Assembly: GCF_001941845.1 (NCBI RefSeq)
Contig: NZ_CP018870.1
Span: forward strand, 5,028,001-5,092,000
Direction of reading: 5' to 3'
DNA: 64,000 nt
From: Streptomyces sp. TN58
GTDB taxonomy: Bacteria; Actinomycetota; Actinomycetes; Streptomycetales; Streptomycetaceae
Every line of letters begins with the position of its first letter. Positions within the stretch are counted from its first letter, which is position 1. This document shows positions 45,412-54,890 of the stretch, in pieces. The notes below the pieces were generated by a model. It was not told the DNA's origin and made no database searches. It worked only from the letters and a program-made list of their open reading frames with translations. The translations under genes and the position numbers were made by a program.

Positions 45412-48048
45412 GTGAAGGCTATCCGTCGATTCACCGTGCGCCCCGTCCTCCCGGAACCCCTGCTGCCACTGACCGATCTCGCGCGCAACCTGCGCTGGTC
45501 GTGGCATGCCGAGACCCGCGAACTCTTCCAATCCGTCGACCCCGAGGGCTGGCAGGCCGCCTGCGGGGATCCCGTCCGGCTGCTCGGCACGGTCTCCGCC
45601 GCCAGGCTTGAGGCACTGGCCGCGGACCGCCGCTTCCTGCGGCGCCTGGCCGTCGCCGCCGCCGACCTCGATGACTACGTCAACGGCGGGAGGTGGTACC
45701 AGAGCCAGGAGAACGGCGCGGAACTGCCCACCGCCATCGCCTACTTCTCCCCCGAATTCGGGATCACCGCCGCCCTGCCCCAGTACTCCGGCGGCCTCGG
45801 CATCCTCGCCGGGGACCACCTCAAGGCCGCCAGCGACCTCGGGGTCCCGCTCATCGGCGTGGGACTCCTCTACCGGCACGGCTACTTCCGCCAGTCGCTC
45901 TCCCGCGACGGCTGGCAGCAGGAGCACTATCCCGTCCTCGACCCCAACGAACTCCCGCTCGGCCTGCTCCGCCAGGACGACGGCGCCCCCGCCCGCGTCT
46001 CGCTGACCCTGCCCGGCGGCCGCGCCCTGAACGCCCACATCTGGCAGGCGCGCGTCGGGCGCGTACCCCTGCTGCTCCTGGACTCCGACGTCGAGGACAA
46101 CGACGCCGCGGCCCGCGAGGTGACCGACCGGCTCTACGGCGGCGGCAGCGACCACCGGCTCCTGCAGGAGATGCTGCTCGGCATCGGCGGCGTGCGCGCG
46201 GTGCGCGCGTACTGCGGGATCACCGGCCACCCCGAGCCCGAGGTCTTCCACACCAACGAGGGCCACGCCGGATTCCTGGGCCTTGAGCGCATGAGGGAAC
46301 TGGAGCGGGAGCGCGGCCTCGGCTTCGACGCCGCCGTCGAGGCGGTGCGCGCCGGGACCGTGTTCACCACGCACACGCCCGTCCCGGCGGGCATCGACCG
46401 CTTCGAGCGGAGCCTGGTCGCCCGGCACTTCGGCGAGGGCGGCGAGCTGGCCGGCGTACCGGTCGAGCGGATCCTGGAACTGGGCGCCGAGTCCTTCCCC
46501 GGCGGCGACCCCGGGGTGTTCAACATGGCGGTGATGGGGCTGCGGCTGGCCCAGCGGGCCAACGGCGTGTCCACCCTGCACGGCGCGGTCAGCCGGGAGA
46601 TGTTCGCCGGGCTGTGGCCCGGCTTCGACCCGGCCGACGTGCCCATCACCTCCGTGACCAACGGCGTGCACGCCCCGACCTGGGTGGCCCCCGAGGTCGT
46701 CCGGCTCGGCGCCCGCCAGATCGGCGCGGGCCGCACCGAGGACGCCCTGTCGGTCGGCGGGTCCCGGCGCTGGGACGCGGTCGCCGAGATCCCCGACCAG
46801 GACGTGTGGGACGTGCGGCGGGTGCTGCGCGAGCAGCTGGTGCAGGAGGTACGGGACCGGCTGCGGGCCTCCTGGCTCCAGCGCGGGGCCGCCGCCGCCG
46901 AACTGGGCTGGGTGGACTCCGTACTCGACCCGGACGTGCTGACCATCGGCTTCGCCCGGCGCGTGCCCTCGTACAAACGGCTGACGCTGATGCTGCGCGA
47001 CCCGGACCGGCTGCGCAGGCTGCTGCTGGACCCGGAGCGGCCCGTGCAGATCGTCGTGGCGGGCAAGGCGCACCCGGCCGACGACGGCGGGAAGCGGCTC
47101 GTGCAGGAGCTGGTGCGCTTCGCGGACGACCCGCGGGTGCGCCACCGCATCGTCTTCCTGCCCGACTACGGCATGGCCATGGCACAGAAGCTCTACCCGG
47201 GCTGCGACGTCTGGCTGAACAACCCGCTGCGCCCGCTGGAGGCGTGCGGCACGAGCGGGATGAAGGCCGCGCTGAACGGCTGCCTCAACCTCTCCGTCCT
47301 GGACGGCTGGTGGGACGAGTGGTTCGAGCCGGACTTCGGCTGGGCCATCCCCACCGCCGACGGGCTCGGCGCGGACGAGGACCGCCGCGACCACCTGGAG
47401 GCGAACGCCCTCTACGAGTTGATCGAGGGGCGGGTCGCGCCCCGGTTCTACGACCGGGCGGGGCGCGCCGGACTCCCGGTGCGGTGGATCGAGATGGTCC
47501 GGCGCACACTGGTGTCGCTGGGGCCGAAGGTCCTGGCCGGACGGATGGTGCGCGAGTACGTGGAGCGGCTGTACGCGCCGGCCGCGCTCGCCCACCGCGC
47601 CCTGACCGCCGACGCGGCGCGGGACCTCGCCTGGTGGAAGGGCCGGGTCCGTGCGGCGTGGCCGCGGGTCGGCGTCGAGCACGTGGAGGCGCTGGCCGCG
47701 GCTCCCGTGAACGGCACCGCCGAGCTGGGGGCCACCCTCACGCTGCGCGTGCAGGTGTCCCTGGACTCCCTCGCGCCCGAGGACGTGGAGGTGCAGGCGG
47801 TCGCGGGCCGGGTCGACCCGCAGGACGTGATCCGGGACGCGCGGACCTTCCCGCTCAAGCCGTCCGCCGGTCCCGACATGGAGGGCCGCTGGGTGTACGA
47901 GGGGCCGCTCGCGCTCGACCGCACGGGACCGTTCGGCTACACGGTCCGCATCCTGCCGACGCATCCGCTGCTGGCGACCCCGGCCGAACTGGGCCTGGTC
48001 GCGGCTCCGGCGGCCGCGGAGGGCGGCGGCGGGGTACTGCTGCGCTAG
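45412..48048 (+). CDS. glgP: Glycogen (alpha-glucan) phosphorylase
   Basis: Phosphorolyses alpha-1,4-glucan to glucose 1-phosphate. 878 residues of the long actinobacterial GT35 type. N-terminal DUF3417 part (VKAIRRFTVRPVLPEPL, LARNLRWSWH), substrate loop FSPEFGITAALPQYSGGLGIL (here cut), central FHTNEGHAGFLGLER, and the pyridoxal-phosphate lysine in GTSGMKAALNG. The frame is open to 45283, but GTG 45412 has AGGTGG five bases upstream and starts the conserved domain. Divergent from glgE, so synthesis and breakdown genes sit back to back. Confidence 0.94.
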   Translation: MKAIRRFTVRPVLPEPLLPLTDLARNLRWSWHAETRELFQSVDPEGWQAACGDPVRLLGTVSAARLEALAADRRFLRRLAVAAADLDDYVNGGRWYQSQENGAELPTAIAYFSPEFGITAALPQYSGGLGILAGDHLKAASDLGVPLIGVGLLYRHGYFRQSLSRDGWQQEHYPVLDPNELPLGLLRQDDGAPARVSLTLPGGRALNAHIWQARVGRVPLLLLDSDVEDNDAAAREVTDRLYGGGSDHRLLQEMLLGIGGVRAVRAYCGITGHPEPEVFHTNEGHAGFLGLERMRELERERGLGFDAAVEAVRAGTVFTTHTPVPAGIDRFERSLVARHFGEGGELAGVPVERILELGAESFPGGDPGVFNMAVMGLRLAQRANGVSTLHGAVSREMFAGLWPGFDPADVPITSVTNGVHAPTWVAPEVVRLGARQIGAGRTEDALSVGGSRRWDAVAEIPDQDVWDVRRVLREQLVQEVRDRLRASWLQRGAAAAELGWVDSVLDPDVLTIGFARRVPSYKRLTLMLRDPDRLRRLLLDPERPVQIVVAGKAHPADDGGKRLVQELVRFADDPRVRHRIVFLPDYGMAMAQKLYPGCDVWLNNPLRPLEACGTSGMKAALNGCLNLSVLDGWWDEWFEPDFGWAIPTADGLGADEDRRDHLEANALYELIEGRVAPRFYDRAGRAGLPVRWIEMVRRTLVSLGPKVLAGRMVREYVERLYAPAALAHRALTADAARDLAWWKGRVRAAWPRVGVEHVEALAAAPVNGTAELGATLTLRVQVSLDSLAPEDVEVQAVAGRVDPQDVIRDARTFPLKPSAGPDMEGRWVYEGPLALDRTGPFGYTVRILPTHPLLATPAELGLVAAPAAAEGGGGVLLR

Positions 48049-48063
48049 TCCGTCCATGGGACA

Positions 48064-48097
48064 GGGCCGCCCGGGGAGGTCTTCTCCCGGGCGGCCC
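48064..48097. terminator. Bidirectional terminator
   Basis: 12-bp perfect stem GGGCCGCCCGGG and complement with a 10-nt loop between convergent glgP and the protease gene. Confidence 0.75.
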
Positions 48098-48175
48098 CGT
48101 GTCTGTTCAGCTGTTCAGCTGACCATCGGTTTTCGCTTCATCTGCTTCGGCTGTGGCCCGTGCTGCCCCGAGGGG

Positions 48176-50443
48176 TCAGAAGGTGAGCTTCCAGCTGTTG
48201 ATGTAGCCGGTGTCCAGGTAGGCCGCGTCCCTGACGCGGAGCTTCCAGGTGCCGCTCGCGACCTCGGAGGAGGCGTTCACCGTGAAGGTCTGGACGATGT
48301 TGTCCGCGCTGCCGCCGCTGCGGTTGCGCAGGTTGTACACGCTGCCGTCGGGGGCGACCAGGTCGACGACCAGGTCACCGACGTAGGTGTGGACGATGTT
48401 GACGTCCACCTTCAGCGTGCTCGGGGCGTTGCCCGAGCGGGTCACGTTGATCGGGGACTCGACCGTGGCGTTGTCCTTGATCTGGTAGTCGGCCGTGTTC
48501 TCGAAGACGTTCTGCTGGCCGGTGCCGACGGTCCAGGTGAAGGACGCCGTGCCGGTCTTGCTCTGCGAGTCGGTCACGGTGACGGTCACGTTGGACGTGC
48601 CCGCGGTGGTGGCCGTACCGGAGATCAGACCGGTCGAGGAGTTGATCGACAGGCCGGCCGGCAGGCCGGTCGCCGCGTAGCTCAGCGCACCCGGGTTGGT
48701 GCTGGTGGCCTGGACCTGCAGGCTCACGGCGGTGTTGATCTGCGTGTTCTGATTGGCGATCGGGGTGACCGAGACGCCGCTGACGATGCGCGGGCCGACG
48801 TTGATGGCCGCCCAGGCGTTCGCCGCGTTGTTGTAGGTGGTCGAGCCGGCGCCGTACAGGTCGGCCGCCGCCTGCAGGGTCGCCGTACGGGCGGCCGCGT
48901 AGTTGGTGTTCGACTTGAACAGGCCGGTGGTCAGCGCGCGGAACCAGATCTTCGAGGCGGCGTCGCGGCCGATCGCCGTGACCGGGAGGCCGTCGGAGGT
49001 CGGCGAGTCGTAGCTCACGCCGTTGACGACCTTGGCGCCGGAGCCCTCGGAGGCCAGGTAGTACCAGTGGTTGGCCGGGCCCGAGGAGTAGTGCACGTCG
49101 ATCGAGCCGATGCCCGAGTACCAGGCGTCCTTGGACGCGCCGTCCTTGCTCGGCTTGTCCATGTAGCGCAGCGGGGTGCCGTCGCCGTTGATGTCGATCT
49201 TCTCGCCGACCAGGTAGTCGCCGACGTCCTGGGCGTTGTTGGCGTAGAACTCGACCGCGGCCGCCATGATGTCGGAGGTGGCCTCGTTCAGACCGCCGGG
49301 CTCACCGCTGTAGGTCATGTTGCCGGTGACCGAGGTCAGACCGTGGGTCATCTCGTGCGCGGCCACGTCGGTGGAGGTGAGGGGCTTGCTGTTGCCCTCG
49401 CCGTCGCCGTACGTCATGCAGAAGCAGGAGTCCTGCCAGAAGGCGTTCACGTAGTTGTTGCCGTAGTGGACCCGGCTGTACGGGGCGACGCCGTCGTTGC
49501 GCAGACCGTTGCGGCCGTGCACGTTCTTGAAGTAGTCCCACGTGACCGCGGCGCCGTAGTGGGCGTCACCGCCGGCCGTCTCCATGTTGGACGGCAGGCC
49601 GTTGCCCCAGACATCGTCCGGGCCGGAGAAGAGCGTGCCGGTGCCGGAGGATCCGCGGTTGAGGTTGTAGGTCTTGTGGTTGCCGCGCGCGGCGTCGGTC
49701 AGGTTCCAGCTGCTGCCCGACTGCGTGGTCCCCAGGGTCACCTGGCCGCTGTACATCGTGTTGCCGGTGCCGGTCTCGACGGCCTGCCACTCGGTGATCT
49801 TGGCGCCGGTCTTGGCGTCGGTCACCACGTGCAGCTCGTTCGGAGTGCCGTCGTGCTGGAGTCCGCCGACGACCGTCTCGAACGCGAGCCGCGGAGCGCC
49901 CTCGGCCGCCCAGATCACCTTGCGGGCGTTCTTGGAGGCCTTGGCCTCCTTGGAGCCCTCGGCGTTGGCGGCGGAGACGGCCTGGCTCTCGGCGGCGGCC
50001 GGGGTGACCGAGGCCTCGGTGGTCGCGACCTTGATCTCGTGGTGGGTGGCCTTCGTCACGCTCTTGGTGACGCCGTTCTTGGCGTGAACGGTCAGGTCGC
50101 CACCGAGGACGGGCAGGCCGTCGTAGGTCCGCTCGTACGTGGTGTGCGTGGTGCCGTCCGCATCCTGGACGACGTCACGGACGATGAGCTTCTCGCCACT
50201 GCCGAGGCCGAGCGCCTTGGCGGCCTGCGCGGTGGTCGAGTTGGCCTCGGCGAGGAGCGTCGCACGCTCCGATGCGCTGAGTACGCGGTTGGCCGCGCCC
50301 GGATTGGACTGGGCGGCCTTGGGTGCCTGTGACGCGGTGGCGTCGGCGGTGGCGGTTCCGGTCTGTATACCTACGGCGAGCAGGGCTGCCGCGGCAACGA
50401 GCGCGCCCGCCGCGGTGGCACGCCTCTGGGGGGTGGACCTCAA
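48176..50443 (-). CDS. Secreted thermolysin-type (M4) zinc metalloprotease
   Basis: Extracellular neutral protease of 755 residues. Signal peptide (about 1-32), FTP/PepSY propeptide (about 50-190), M4 catalytic domain with zinc motif HEMTH (363-367) and third ligand region GLNEATSD, an Ig-like He_PIG/cadherin-like domain (about 545-630) and a C-terminal proprotein-convertase P domain (about 640-755). The plausible start is TTG 50443: AAGGAG lies exactly six bases upstream. An in-frame TTG at 50461 would overlap that Shine-Dalgarno. Convergent with glgP. In S. coelicolor a neutral zinc protease follows glgP (SCO5447, from memory). Confidence 0.93.
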   Translation of the reverse strand: MRSTPQRRATAAGALVAAAALLAVGIQTGTATADATASQAPKAAQSNPGAANRVLSASERATLLAEANSTTAQAAKALGLGSGEKLIVRDVVQDADGTTHTTYERTYDGLPVLGGDLTVHAKNGVTKSVTKATHHEIKVATTEASVTPAAAESQAVSAANAEGSKEAKASKNARKVIWAAEGAPRLAFETVVGGLQHDGTPNELHVVTDAKTGAKITEWQAVETGTGNTMYSGQVTLGTTQSGSSWNLTDAARGNHKTYNLNRGSSGTGTLFSGPDDVWGNGLPSNMETAGGDAHYGAAVTWDYFKNVHGRNGLRNDGVAPYSRVHYGNNYVNAFWQDSCFCMTYGDGEGNSKPLTSTDVAAHEMTHGLTSVTGNMTYSGEPGGLNEATSDIMAAAVEFYANNAQDVGDYLVGEKIDINGDGTPLRYMDKPSKDGASKDAWYSGIGSIDVHYSSGPANHWYYLASEGSGAKVVNGVSYDSPTSDGLPVTAIGRDAASKIWFRALTTGLFKSNTNYAAARTATLQAAADLYGAGSTTYNNAANAWAAINVGPRIVSGVSVTPIANQNTQINTAVSLQVQATSTNPGALSYAATGLPAGLSINSSTGLISGTATTAGTSNVTVTVTDSQSKTGTASFTWTVGTGQQNVFENTADYQIKDNATVESPINVTRSGNAPSTLKVDVNIVHTYVGDLVVDLVAPDGSVYNLRNRSGGSADNIVQTFTVNASSEVASGTWKLRVRDAAYLDTGYINSWKLTF

Positions 50444-50824
50444 CGCAGACTCCTTCTGCAAGGGGGGTTCCGGATGGCTGGGTGGGCCTCCGGGCAGAGC
50501 AGGTGCGGTGCGATGAACGGTCGAAGATTGCCACTTGGCGCGTTGGATGTCAGGGCCGCGTCAAAAGGTTGGCCGGAAACGGTTCGTTGTCCGAAGATGC
50601 GTATCCGCTATCCGGACCCTTCGCCTTCGCGTGCGCGGAAGGGCGCCCAGGATTCGGAACGTCAGCTACCGGTTGCTAACACTTGCGCAACATGGGGCTC
50701 GGTTGACCGAAACGGCGATTACCGCACGGGTGTTTGTCGTACTGTTTGCCGGTGCGGCAGTGTCTGTTGCCAGGGGAAGCCATGGACACTTGCCTTTGTC
50801 ATAGACCACGTGCCAGGGGGGCCC
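50444..50824. other. Divergent intergenic region, protease and sugar transferase
   Basis: 381 bp without a supportable gene. It is less GC-rich around 50655-50800 and carries TTGACC at 50703 and TTGCTAAC at 50673 as possible -35 elements. The transferase probably has a leader over 100 nt. No convincing riboswitch fold recognised by eye. Confidence 0.5.
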
Positions 50825-52300
50825 ATGAGGCATGTTCATTTTCCTGCGCAAAGAGTGGCCAGGGCGGCCCATGAGTCCCTGGTGCCCGCACGGCGCCTCG
50901 GGGACAAGGCCGGCTGGTACCGACCGGCCGCGATAGCCGCCGACTTCCTCGGCGCAGCCGTCCCCGTCGGACTCGTCTTCGACGCCGCCCAGCAGGTCCG
51001 GCCCGTCTACTGCGCGCTGGCCGCCGCCGTGGCGTGGACCGGCATACAGGCGTTGCGCCGCCGGTACGCCACCCGGGCCCTCGGAGAGTCCCGCGGAGTG
51101 CTGCCGGTCCTCCACGACTGGCTGATTCTGATCGGCGTCCTGGCCGTGGCGCGCGTGGTGACCGAGGAGGACACGCCCCGGCTGTCCGCCCTCGGAGCCC
51201 TGCTGCCCGCCCTGCTGATCACGATCGCCTGCCACAAGCTGACCTACCGTCACCTCTCGGCCGCCCGCCGCGAGGCCCAGGCCGTGAGCCGCGTACTCGT
51301 CATAGGGGAACCCGACGCGGCCGAGGACGTCATCGCGCACCTCGCCGCCCGCACCGACCACCCGTACGTGGTCGTCGGCGTCGTCCCCGTCGGCACGGGC
51401 CCGCTCGCCAGCGGCGTCCCCGTGGCCGCACGGCTCGGCGCCGACGCCCCCGAGGCCCCCGGCGTCGACTCCGCCGCCGTGCTCGGCGCGGTCCTCAGCC
51501 ACCACGCCGACCTGGTGCTGGTGGCCCCCGGGGTACGGATCACGGGAGAGCGGCTGCGCCGCATCGCCTGGGCCCTGCACGACGCCCGTCTGGAACTCGC
51601 CGTCTTCCCGGGGCTGGTGGAGGTCTCCGTCAAGCGGCTGGAGACCCTGTCCGCCGGCGGACTCGCCGTCCTGCGCGTCGCGCCGCCGGTCAGCCGCGGT
51701 GTGCAGACGCTGCTCAAGTCGGCCCTGGACCGGGTGGGCGCCGCCGTCGGGCTGGTGCTGCTCTCCCCGCTCTTCCTCGGGCTCGTGCTCGCCATCCGCC
51801 TCGGCTCGCGCGGCCCCGCCTTCTACCGCCAGCGGCGCATCGGCCGCGACGGGGTCCCCTTCGTCATGTGGAAGTTCCGCACGATGGTGGTGGACGCCGA
51901 CGCCCGCAAGGCCGAACTGGCCGGGGCCAACGAGAACGACGGCCTGATGTTCAAGATGCGGCGCGACCCCCGGGTCACCCGGGTGGGCCGGCTGCTGCGC
52001 CGCACCTCCCTGGACGAACTGCCGCAGCTGGTCAACGTACTGCTCGGCGACATGTCGCTGGTCGGCCCGCGTCCGCCGCTGCCGGACGAGGTGGCCCGGT
52101 ACGACGAGGTCGAGCTGCGCCGGCTGACCGTGCGCCCCGGGATGACGGGACTGTGGCAGATCAGCGGCAGGTCGGACCTGTCCTGGGACGAAACGATCCA
52201 GCTGGATCTGCAGTACGTCGACAACTGGTCCTTCACCAGTGACGTCGACGTGATGGGCCGTACGCTCCGCGCCGTCGTCGACGGTCGCGGAGCCTACTGA
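50825..52300 (+). CDS. Polyprenyl-phosphate sugar-1-phosphate transferase (WbaP/exopolysaccharide initiating)
   Basis: Loads the first sugar phosphate onto the lipid carrier to begin a surface polysaccharide. 491 residues. Four to five hydrophobic segments at about 35-140, a Rossmann-like CoA_binding_3 domain (about 150-260), another membrane segment near 310-330, and the cytosolic bact_transf catalytic domain with SRGPAFYRQRRIGRDGVPF, KFRTMVVDAD, RRTSLDELPQLVNVLLGDMS (cut) and GLWQISGRSD. ATG 50825 follows GGGGGGCCC. Convergent with the GDP-fucose synthase gene. It opens the polysaccharide locus. Confidence 0.92.
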   Translation: MRHVHFPAQRVARAAHESLVPARRLGDKAGWYRPAAIAADFLGAAVPVGLVFDAAQQVRPVYCALAAAVAWTGIQALRRRYATRALGESRGVLPVLHDWLILIGVLAVARVVTEEDTPRLSALGALLPALLITIACHKLTYRHLSAARREAQAVSRVLVIGEPDAAEDVIAHLAARTDHPYVVVGVVPVGTGPLASGVPVAARLGADAPEAPGVDSAAVLGAVLSHHADLVLVAPGVRITGERLRRIAWALHDARLELAVFPGLVEVSVKRLETLSAGGLAVLRVAPPVSRGVQTLLKSALDRVGAAVGLVLLSPLFLGLVLAIRLGSRGPAFYRQRRIGRDGVPFVMWKFRTMVVDADARKAELAGANENDGLMFKMRRDPRVTRVGRLLRRTSLDELPQLVNVLLGDMSLVGPRPPLPDEVARYDEVELRRLTVRPGMTGLWQISGRSDLSWDETIQLDLQYVDNWSFTSDVDVMGRTLRAVVDGRGAY

Positions 52301-52321
52301 GGGCCGAGGCCGCCTGTGCGA

Positions 52322-53266
52322 TCAGCTCTGCTCGCGCCACCACGCGTACGTGGAGGCGATGCCCTCCCGCAGCGGGATGCCGGGCTTCCAGCCGAGCGAG
52401 GTCAGGCGGCCGACGTCCAGCAGCTTGCGCGGCGTCCCGTCGGGCTTGGAGGTGTCCCAGGCGAGCCGGCCCCGGAAGCCGGTCACTTCGGCGACCGTCT
52501 CCGCGAGCTCCCGGATCGTCAGGTCCTCGCCGCAGCCGATGTTGACCGGCTCGTCGCCGTCATAGGTGTTCAGCAACACCGCGCAGGCCGCGGCCAGGTC
52601 GTCCACGTGCAGGAACTCCCGCCGCGGGGTGCCGGATCCCCACAGGGTGACCTCCTCGCGGCCCTCGGCGGCGGCCTCGTGGAAGCGCCGGATGAGCGCG
52701 GGCAGGACGTGCGAGGACTCCAGGTCGAAGTTGTCCCCCGGCCCGTAGAGGTTCGTCGGCATCGCCGAGATGTAGGAGGCCCCGTACTGCTTGCGGTACG
52801 ACTGCACCTGGACGATGCCGGCGATCTTCGCGAGGGCGTAGGCCTCGTTGGTCGGCTCCAGCGGGCCGGTCAGCAGGGCGTCCTCGTGGATCGGCTGCGG
52901 CGCCAGCTTCGGGTAGATGCAGGACGAACCGAGGAACAGCAGCCGGCCCACGCCGGCGGCGTGGGCGCCGCCGATCACGCTGAGCTGGATCTGCAGGTTC
53001 TCCTCCAGGAACTGCACCGGGTACGTGCTGTTGGCCATGATGCCGCCGACCTTGGCGGCGGCCAGCACGACGGCGTCCGGACGGACGTCCTTCAGGTACG
53101 CCCCGGTGGCCGCGGCGTCTCGCAGGTCGAGGTCGGCACGGCCCCGGGTGAGCACCTGGTGGCCGTCGGCGGTGAGCCGGCGGGCGACCGCGGACCCCAC
53201 GAGGCCGCGGTGGCCCGCGACGAAGACACGGGCGTTCGGGGGCAGAAGCGGCAGCGAACTTGTCAT
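52322..53266 (-). CDS. fcl: GDP-L-fucose synthase
   Basis: Epimerises and reduces GDP-4-keto-6-deoxymannose to GDP-L-fucose with NADPH. 314 residues of the short-chain dehydrogenase superfamily: nucleotide loop VAGHRGLVGSAVARRL, AAAKVGGIMANSTYP, SSCIYP and catalytic Tyr-X3-Lys in NEAYALAKIAG. ATG 53266 has only a weak Shine-Dalgarno. Divergent from gmd with about 365 bp between them, although both act in one pathway; each probably has its own promoter. Product is used by glycosyltransferases of the locus. Confidence 0.94.
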   Translation of the reverse strand: MTSSLPLLPPNARVFVAGHRGLVGSAVARRLTADGHQVLTRGRADLDLRDAAATGAYLKDVRPDAVVLAAAKVGGIMANSTYPVQFLEENLQIQLSVIGGAHAAGVGRLLFLGSSCIYPKLAPQPIHEDALLTGPLEPTNEAYALAKIAGIVQVQSYRKQYGASYISAMPTNLYGPGDNFDLESSHVLPALIRRFHEAAAEGREEVTLWGSGTPRREFLHVDDLAAACAVLLNTYDGDEPVNIGCGEDLTIRELAETVAEVTGFRGRLAWDTSKPDGTPRKLLDVGRLTSLGWKPGIPLREGIASTYAWWREQS

Positions 53267-53631
53267 ACCGCCGATGATGCCAGTCCGCTCGGGCGCGGGT
53301 CGCAGTGGTTCACGGCCCGGGGCCGCCCCGCCGGCGCCGCCCCGGAACCGGCAGACCTCACGGCCGAGGCCCGGGAGTCGGCACTCGACGCGGCCGGTGG
53401 CGCCGGCTCCGGAACCGCGGCAGCGCCGGGCGGCGTCCGCACCATCAAGCGGCGTGCGCCCCGCAGGGGGTGGGCGCCCAGCGGGGGGTGCGCAGGGCCG
53501 GCCGTGTACGGTACGCATCCAGCCCCCGGGCCGCGGCCCGACCGCTCCTCACGCCGTCCCGCAGGGCTCACTCACCCGCCCCGAGGCAACGCCTCACCAC
53601 GACACACAGCAACCACCAACAAGGGGACCCC
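53267..53631. other. fcl-gmd divergent intergenic region
   Basis: 365 bp. Very GC-rich and low in complexity (53290-53500); all frames are partly open but none has the codon bias or a start signal of a gene. No clear promoter or repeat. Confidence 0.5.
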
Positions 53632-54645
53632 ATGGGCAAGACCGCACTGATCACCGGAGTCACCGGACAGGACGGCTCGTACCTCGCCGAGCTCCTGCTC
53701 TCCAAGGGCTACACGGTGCACGGTCTCGTGCGGCGGTCCTCCAGCTTCAACACTGAGCGGGTCGACCACATCTACCAGGACCCGCAGACCGCGAACCGCT
53801 CCTTCGTCCTGCACCACGCCGACCTCTCCGACGGCGTCGCGCTCGTGAACCTGCTCCGCGACATACGCCCCGACGAGGTCTACAACCTCGGCGCGCAGTC
53901 CCACGTCCGCGTCTCCTTCGACGCCCCCCTCTACACGGGTGACGTGACCGGCCTCGGCGCGCTGCGGCTGCTGGAGGCCATCCGGGCCAGCGGTGTCGAC
54001 ACCCGTATCTACCAGGCCTCGTCCTCCGAGATGTTCGGGTCCACCCCGCCGCCGCAGAACGAGCAGACCCCCTTCCACCCGCGCAGCCCGTACGGCGCGG
54101 CGAAGGTGTTCGCGTACTGGACCACGGTGAACTACCGCGAGGCGTACGACATGTTCGCCGTCAACGGGATCCTCTTCAACCACGAGTCCCCGCGCCGCGG
54201 CGAGACCTTCGTGACCCGCAAGATCACCCGCGCGGTCGCCCGCATCAAGGCCGGCCTGCAGGACCACCTCTACCTCGGCAACCTCGACGCGGTGCGCGAC
54301 TGGGGCTACGCCCCCGAGTACGTCGACGCCATGTGGCGGATGCTGCAGCAGGACGAGCCCACCGACTACGTCGTCGCCACCGGTGTGGCCGCCACGGTCC
54401 GCGAGTTCGTCGAGTCGTCCTTCTCGCACGCCGGCCTCGACTGGACCGAGCACGTCCGCTACGACGCCAAGTACGAGCGCCCCAGCGAGGTCGACGCCCT
54501 CATCGGCGACGCCTCCAAGGCCCATGACCTGCTTGGCTGGAAGCCGTCCGTCCTGGTCGAGGAACTCGCCCAGATCATGGTGGACGCCGACATTCGCCAG
54601 GTGGAGGACCAACTGGCGGGCGTGACGGTCCGTATCGATCGCTGA
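53632..54645 (+). CDS. gmd: GDP-mannose 4,6-dehydratase
   Basis: Converts GDP-D-mannose to GDP-4-keto-6-deoxy-D-mannose, first step to GDP-fucose, GDP-rhamnose or GDP-perosamine. 337 residues. Motifs: [16 protein letters not shown] (NADP loop), [35 protein letters not shown], catalytic Tyr-X3-Lys in [11 protein letters not shown], and [18 protein letters not shown] 53632 follows AAGGGG. With Fcl next door the product is most likely GDP-L-fucose. Confidence 0.96.
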   Translation: MGKTALITGVTGQDGSYLAELLLSKGYTVHGLVRRSSSFNTERVDHIYQDPQTANRSFVLHHADLSDGVALVNLLRDIRPDEVYNLGAQSHVRVSFDAPLYTGDVTGLGALRLLEAIRASGVDTRIYQASSSEMFGSTPPPQNEQTPFHPRSPYGAAKVFAYWTTVNYREAYDMFAVNGILFNHESPRRGETFVTRKITRAVARIKAGLQDHLYLGNLDAVRDWGYAPEYVDAMWRMLQQDEPTDYVVATGVAATVREFVESSFSHAGLDWTEHVRYDAKYERPSEVDALIGDASKAHDLLGWKPSVLVEELAQIMVDADIRQVEDQLAGVTVRIDR

Positions 54646-54890
54646 GGGCTTATATTTCCCCTACGATTTGCCGTGTTCCGGTCATGCAGGCGGTTCTGCG
54701 CCAGTGTGGCCGGGGTAAACGTGCCGTATGTCCCTAGTGCACCCTCCATGCTGAACCTTTGATTCCAAGTTGGTATGCAATGGGTCAAGGGAGGTGACCA
54801 GGCCCCCGCGTGAGCCCTAGTCTGCGCCAGATACATATGGCTGTTCGGATAGTTCCAGCCATCAAACCGGGCGATTGCCCTGGGGGGCTC
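54646..54890 (+). other. Leader and promoter region of the FN3/LamG gene
   Basis: 245 bp, locally A/T-richer than its surroundings. Two possible promoters: TACGAT at 54662, and TGACCA-17-TAGTCT ending at 54823. The ATG at 54891 is preceded by GGGGGG. Upstream in-frame starts at 54810 and 54837 lack ribosome binding sites. Confidence 0.45.

Noticed and set aside
50535..50804. 89-codon frame upstream of the sugar transferase
   Set aside because: No ribosome binding site, no typical codon bias, no recognisable domain; treated as leader.
50660..50824. Riboswitch in the leaders at 50660 and 54660
   Set aside because: Leaders are long and look structured, but no conserved core of a known class (cobalamin, c-di-GMP, ydaO) could be matched by eye.
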